From NCBI GenBank assembly GCA_030615865.1, contig JAUWYK010000084.1, positions 1-7,060 of the forward strand: a stretch of DNA of 7,060 nucleotides, read 5' to 3'. The notes beneath the pieces are model-generated. The model saw only the letters and a program-made list of their open reading frames with translations. It had not been told where the DNA came from and made no database searches. This stretch comes from Dehalococcoidia bacterium (GTDB taxonomy: Bacteria > Chloroflexota > Dehalococcoidia > Dehalococcoidales > JAUWYK01). The position numbers and the translations under genes are program-made. Shown here in pieces: positions 6,621 through 7,060 of this stretch. The stretch's first letter is position 1. Each line of letters starts with the position of its first letter.

Positions 6621-6649
6621 ATGGTATCATAGGCCTGAAGTACTGTCAA
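6621..6649 (-). promoter_or_regulatory. Predicted promoter of the livF-ligase-livHM operon
   Basis: On the minus strand a perfect -35 box TTGACA (6649-6644) is separated by exactly 17 bp from TACCAT (6626-6621), a 4 of 6 match to TATAAT. Start of transcription would fall near 6614, giving a leader of about 60 nt before the livF ATG. It is the best sigma70-like site in the region, but the -10 box is only fair. Confidence 0.45.
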
Positions 6650-6772
6650 AGTTAAAAGGTGGCTTTCCCCATTTCTTTATCTCGTTTGTCTCCTTTTTCT
6701 GCTCCTATAGTAATCTCTAATACCAGATATAGCAATAAAAGGTCTCAAATCCTCAATTTACATGGCAATCAC

Positions 6773-6845
6773 ACAAACCATCGGAATGTGACCCAACAAA
6801 CCGCTACTTTGTGTAATGAGGTAACAAAACAAGCGATTGTGACCC
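6773..6845 (+). repeat. Three spaced copies of ACAAA(C/A)C-N7-TGTG, candidate operator array
   Basis: The copies start at 6773, 6796 and 6824, each with seven intervening bases before TGTG. The first and third are longer relatives, sharing 17 of 22 positions and both ending in TGTGACCC, 51 bp apart (close to five helical turns). Each copy contains the partial dyad ACA-N11-TGT, and the middle one is a perfect ACAAA/TTTGT dyad. Such symmetry and phasing suggest binding of a dimeric regulator between the two divergent promoters. The regulator is not encoded in the window. Confidence 0.4.
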
Positions 6846-6874
6846 CTGGATTAGGTTTGAGTGAGTACAGAGTA

Positions 6875-6902
6875 TTGACATTATGGGTGGGAATAGTTTA
6901 TC
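6875..6902 (+). promoter_or_regulatory. Candidate promoter of the DUF5679-like gene
   Basis: A perfect TTGACA at 6875-6880 lies 63 nt upstream of the plus-strand ATG. The -10 region is weak: TTTATC at 6897-6902 (16-bp spacing) matches TATAAT at only three positions. The -35 box is convincing by sequence, the pair as a whole less so. Confidence 0.33.
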
Positions 6903-6922
6903 GTACATACCAGTCATACCAA

Positions 6923-6930
6923 AAAGGAGG
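6923..6930 (+). promoter_or_regulatory. Shine-Dalgarno of the DUF5679-like gene
   Basis: AAAGGAGG followed by a 7-nt spacer and ATG at 6938-6940. The site is strong and ideally placed, and is the main reason for accepting this short edge-truncated frame as a gene. Confidence 0.85.
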
Positions 6931-6937
6931 TAGACCA

Positions 6938-7060
6938 ATGCAAGCATACTGTATGAAATGTCGAACCAAGAGAGAAATGAAGGATGCCAAGGCGATAACC
7001 ATGAAGAATGGGAAGCCAGCGACTCAAGGCGTCTGCCCGGTATGTGGGACTAAAATGTTC
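6938..7060 (+). CDS. DUF5679-like small zinc-ribbon protein (3' end outside window)
   Basis: The first 41 codons of a plus-strand gene that leaves the window open. Two cysteine pairs, YCMKC (4-8) and CPVCG (33-37), flank a basic stretch with REMKD and TMKNGKPATQG, which is the pattern of the DUF5679 family: a compact protein of about 50 residues that probably binds one zinc ion. Related domains are found as small stand-alone proteins in Chloroflexota and, as I recall, appended to some DNA topoisomerases. The frame still lacks its stop, so only a few residues may be missing or it may continue into a longer protein. Its cellular role is unknown; nucleic-acid binding is a guess from the zinc ribbon and positive charge. 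It is divergent from the transporter operon, so shared regulation through the intervening repeats is possible. Confidence 0.8.
   Translation, partial: MQAYCMKCRTKREMKDAKAITMKNGKPATQGVCPVCGTKMF

Larger units (their letters stand above)
6554..6937. promoter_or_regulatory. Divergent intergenic regulatory region
   Basis: These 384 bases separate the minus-strand transporter operon from the plus-strand DUF5679-like gene. They contain a sigma70-type promoter candidate for each side, three copies of a spaced repeat at 6773-6845, and no open frame I can support. The part next to livF (about 6660-6715) is pyrimidine-rich on the plus strand, so the livF leader side is purine-rich. No riboswitch or intrinsic terminator is evident. 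Confidence 0.55.

Noticed and set aside
6769..6791. TCACA ... TGTGA resembling a CRP site
   Set aside because: The half-sites are in the reverse order and 13 bp apart, unlike TGTGA-N6-TCACA.
6773..6845. CRISPR-like array
   Set aside because: Repeats are short, degenerate and unevenly spaced (23 and 28 bp), with no cas genes nearby; an operator array fits better.

Overview
The window most likely comes from a Chloroflexota bacterium of the Dehalococcoidia type, or a close uncultured relative. The basis is the small DUF5679-type zinc-ribbon gene at the right edge, a family I associate mainly with that group, and the style of the transporter proteins. This is family knowledge plus inference; no rRNA or other strong phylogenetic marker is present.

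Layout. Positions 1-520 hold no convincing intact gene: there is a nested set of inverted repeats (21-34 and 62-148) that could fold as a structured RNA, an open frame at 240-422 that looks like a protein C-terminus without a start, and a strong GC-rich hairpin at 488-515 just past the end of the operon. Positions 521-6553 are one tightly packed minus-strand operon, read right to left: LivF-type ABC ATPase, long-chain-type acyl-CoA ligase (AMP-binding), LivH permease, LivM permease and a Peripla_BP_6-type substrate-binding protein. The first four genes overlap or nearly touch (13-nt overlap, 1-nt overlap, 3-nt gap). The binding-protein gene is set apart by 89 nt carrying a consensus -10 box, an orphan extended Shine-Dalgarno sequence and a second, normal Shine-Dalgarno sequence. 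Positions 6554-6937 are a divergent regulatory region with a promoter candidate in each direction and three spaced copies of a degenerate repeat. From 6938 a plus-strand DUF5679-like gene runs off the right edge.

Function. The operon encodes a HAAT-family (branched-chain amino acid type) importer with a CoA ligase inserted between its parts. The simplest reading is import of a carboxylic acid-like solute followed by activation to its acyl-CoA; the substrate cannot be read from sequence. The second ATPase, LivG, is absent although the operon is bounded on both sides, so it must be encoded elsewhere or LivF must act without it.

The most notable items are the orphan 13-nt anti-Shine-Dalgarno match next to a TATAAT box ahead of the binding-protein gene (a possible mRNA stabiliser), the three-copy operator-like repeat at 6773-6845, the missing livG, and the structured element at 62-148.
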